Source: Neobacillus ginsengisoli (lineage in GTDB: Bacteria; Bacillota; Bacilli; Bacillales_B; DSM-18226). From it: a stretch of DNA of 64,000 bases. The translations under genes and the position numbers were made by a program. The DNA lies in the NCBI RefSeq assembly GCF_030813055.1, contig NZ_JAUSTW010000001.1, positions 744,001 to 808,000 of the forward strand, read 5' to 3'. The notes beneath the pieces were generated by a model. It was given only the letters and a program-made list of their open reading frames with translations. It did not search any database and was not told where the DNA came from. Positions 63,425 to 64,000 of this stretch are shown piece after piece. The stretch's first letter is position 1. The number at the start of each line of letters is the position of its first letter.

Positions 63425-64000
63425 TTAATTAATTTTATCTAAGATATTGTTATAAACATCTTGTTTATTGAATTCTTTACCCATCGGGAACTTTGCAATA
63501 AATTTATTGTTTTTATCCACTAAATAAGTAAAGGTTGAATGAATGAATTGACCGTCACCAGGGTCTTTGTATTGAAATTGCAAAGAATTAGCAATCTCCC
63601 GTATTTTCTCTTGGTCCTTCTTAATAGTTTGCTTTTCCCCTGTTAAAAACTCCCAATGACCATCATCCTTAATGCCAAACCCTTTCATATACCCTTTTAA
63701 AACTTCAGGAGTGTCACGGTAAGGGTCAATGGAAATAGTAATAAATTCTATATTCTTCCCGAAAAGACCCTTCTTTTCTAAATCCTTTTTTAAAAGGCTC
63801 ATCTTTTGAGTGGTTGTAGGACAAATATCAGGACAATGAGTATAAATAAACTCGACAAGTTTTAATTTCGAATGATCTTGTCCAAGTTTGTAGGAATCCC
63901 CATTTTGGTTAACTAAAGTGCTTGATGGTATGGTTGCATTTGCATCTCGAATTAAAAAGAAAGATATTCCACCCGCGATCCCTAGGAATACAGCAAGACT
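63425..64000 (-). CDS. SCO1/SenC copper chaperone (partial, 5' end outside the window)
   Basis: The minus-strand frame is open to the window edge and encodes at least 191 residues. A membrane anchor (SLAVFLGIAGGISFFLI) leads into a thioredoxin-like fold. The CxxxC copper site is in YTHCPDICPTTTQK and the third ligand His in FIHSTFTYLVDK, as in B. subtilis YpmQ/BsSco. SCO proteins assemble the CuA centre of cytochrome c oxidase. The N-terminal start lies beyond base 64000. Confidence 0.9.
   Translation of the reverse strand, partial: SLAVFLGIAGGISFFLIRDANATIPSSTLVNQNGDSYKLGQDHSKLKLVEFIYTHCPDICPTTTQKMSLLKKDLEKKGLFGKNIEFITISIDPYRDTPEVLKGYMKGFGIKDDGHWEFLTGEKQTIKKDQEKIREIANSLQFQYKDPGDGQFIHSTFTYLVDKNNKFIAKFPMGKEFNKQDVYNNILDKIN

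Overview
The window is an AT-rich, gene-dense stretch of chromosome from a spore-forming, Gram-positive member of the Bacillaceae. The evidence is strong GGAGG-type ribosome binding sites, frequent TTG and GTG starts, B. subtilis-like gene pairs (yozD/yodL/deoD/yodJ, ku/ligD, fruR-fruK-fruA, odhA-odhB, pflB-pflA), a T-box-controlled trp operon, and spore genes (Sda-like, YhcN/YlaJ, GerP-like, YuzL-like). I see no rRNA, canonical tRNA, insertion sequence, prophage or CRISPR array. The species cannot be fixed from the sequence alone.

Layout. 1-12 kb: end of a YodN-like gene, a newly read 55-codon membrane gene, yozD, yodL, deoD, yodJ, a copper P-type ATPase, ctpA, an LCP-like secreted protein, a COG0523 GTPase, a secreted HFCIHF protein, small genes and an Hsp20-like protein. 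12-23 kb: an SDR without its catalytic Tyr, a MATE exporter, two tiny genes, a GNAT acetyltransferase behind an unusual structured leader, an amidohydrolase, a yxlEFG-like ABC cassette, a patatin-like lipase and dapF. 22.6-28 kb: divergent ligD/ku (non-homologous end joining), a nucleoside hydrolase, a cold-shock gene with a structured leader, and a YdjO-like cold protein. 28-34 kb: the fructose operon with a cre site, an MFS exporter and a MOSC protein.

33.5-40.8 kb holds a complete trpEGDCFBA operon preceded by two tandem T-boxes, both with UGG (Trp) specifier codons. Then come mnmH, an unassigned structured RNA, a 41-residue membrane peptide and an ArlRS-like two-component system. 44.8-51.6 kb: odhAB, an Sda-like checkpoint protein, a decayed acyl-CoA synthetase remnant, a YhcN/YlaJ lipoprotein and a YidC insertase. 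51.8-55 kb: pflA and pflB under an Fnr-like box. 55-64 kb: a cupredoxin, a DUF421 protein, MprF, a small spore cluster (GerPA-like, Hsp20, GerPC-like), YkuS, a YuzL-like protein, an ABC-F ATPase and a partial SCO1 gene.

Metabolically the segment combines aerobic (odhAB, SCO1/CuA assembly) and fermentative (pfl) carbon metabolism, fructose uptake, tryptophan and diaminopimelate synthesis, copper export, envelope modification and spore functions. The least explained parts are two structured RNA regions (15.77-15.91 kb and 42.00-42.11 kb), a possible pseudoknot in the csp leader, and several small or catalytically altered proteins.
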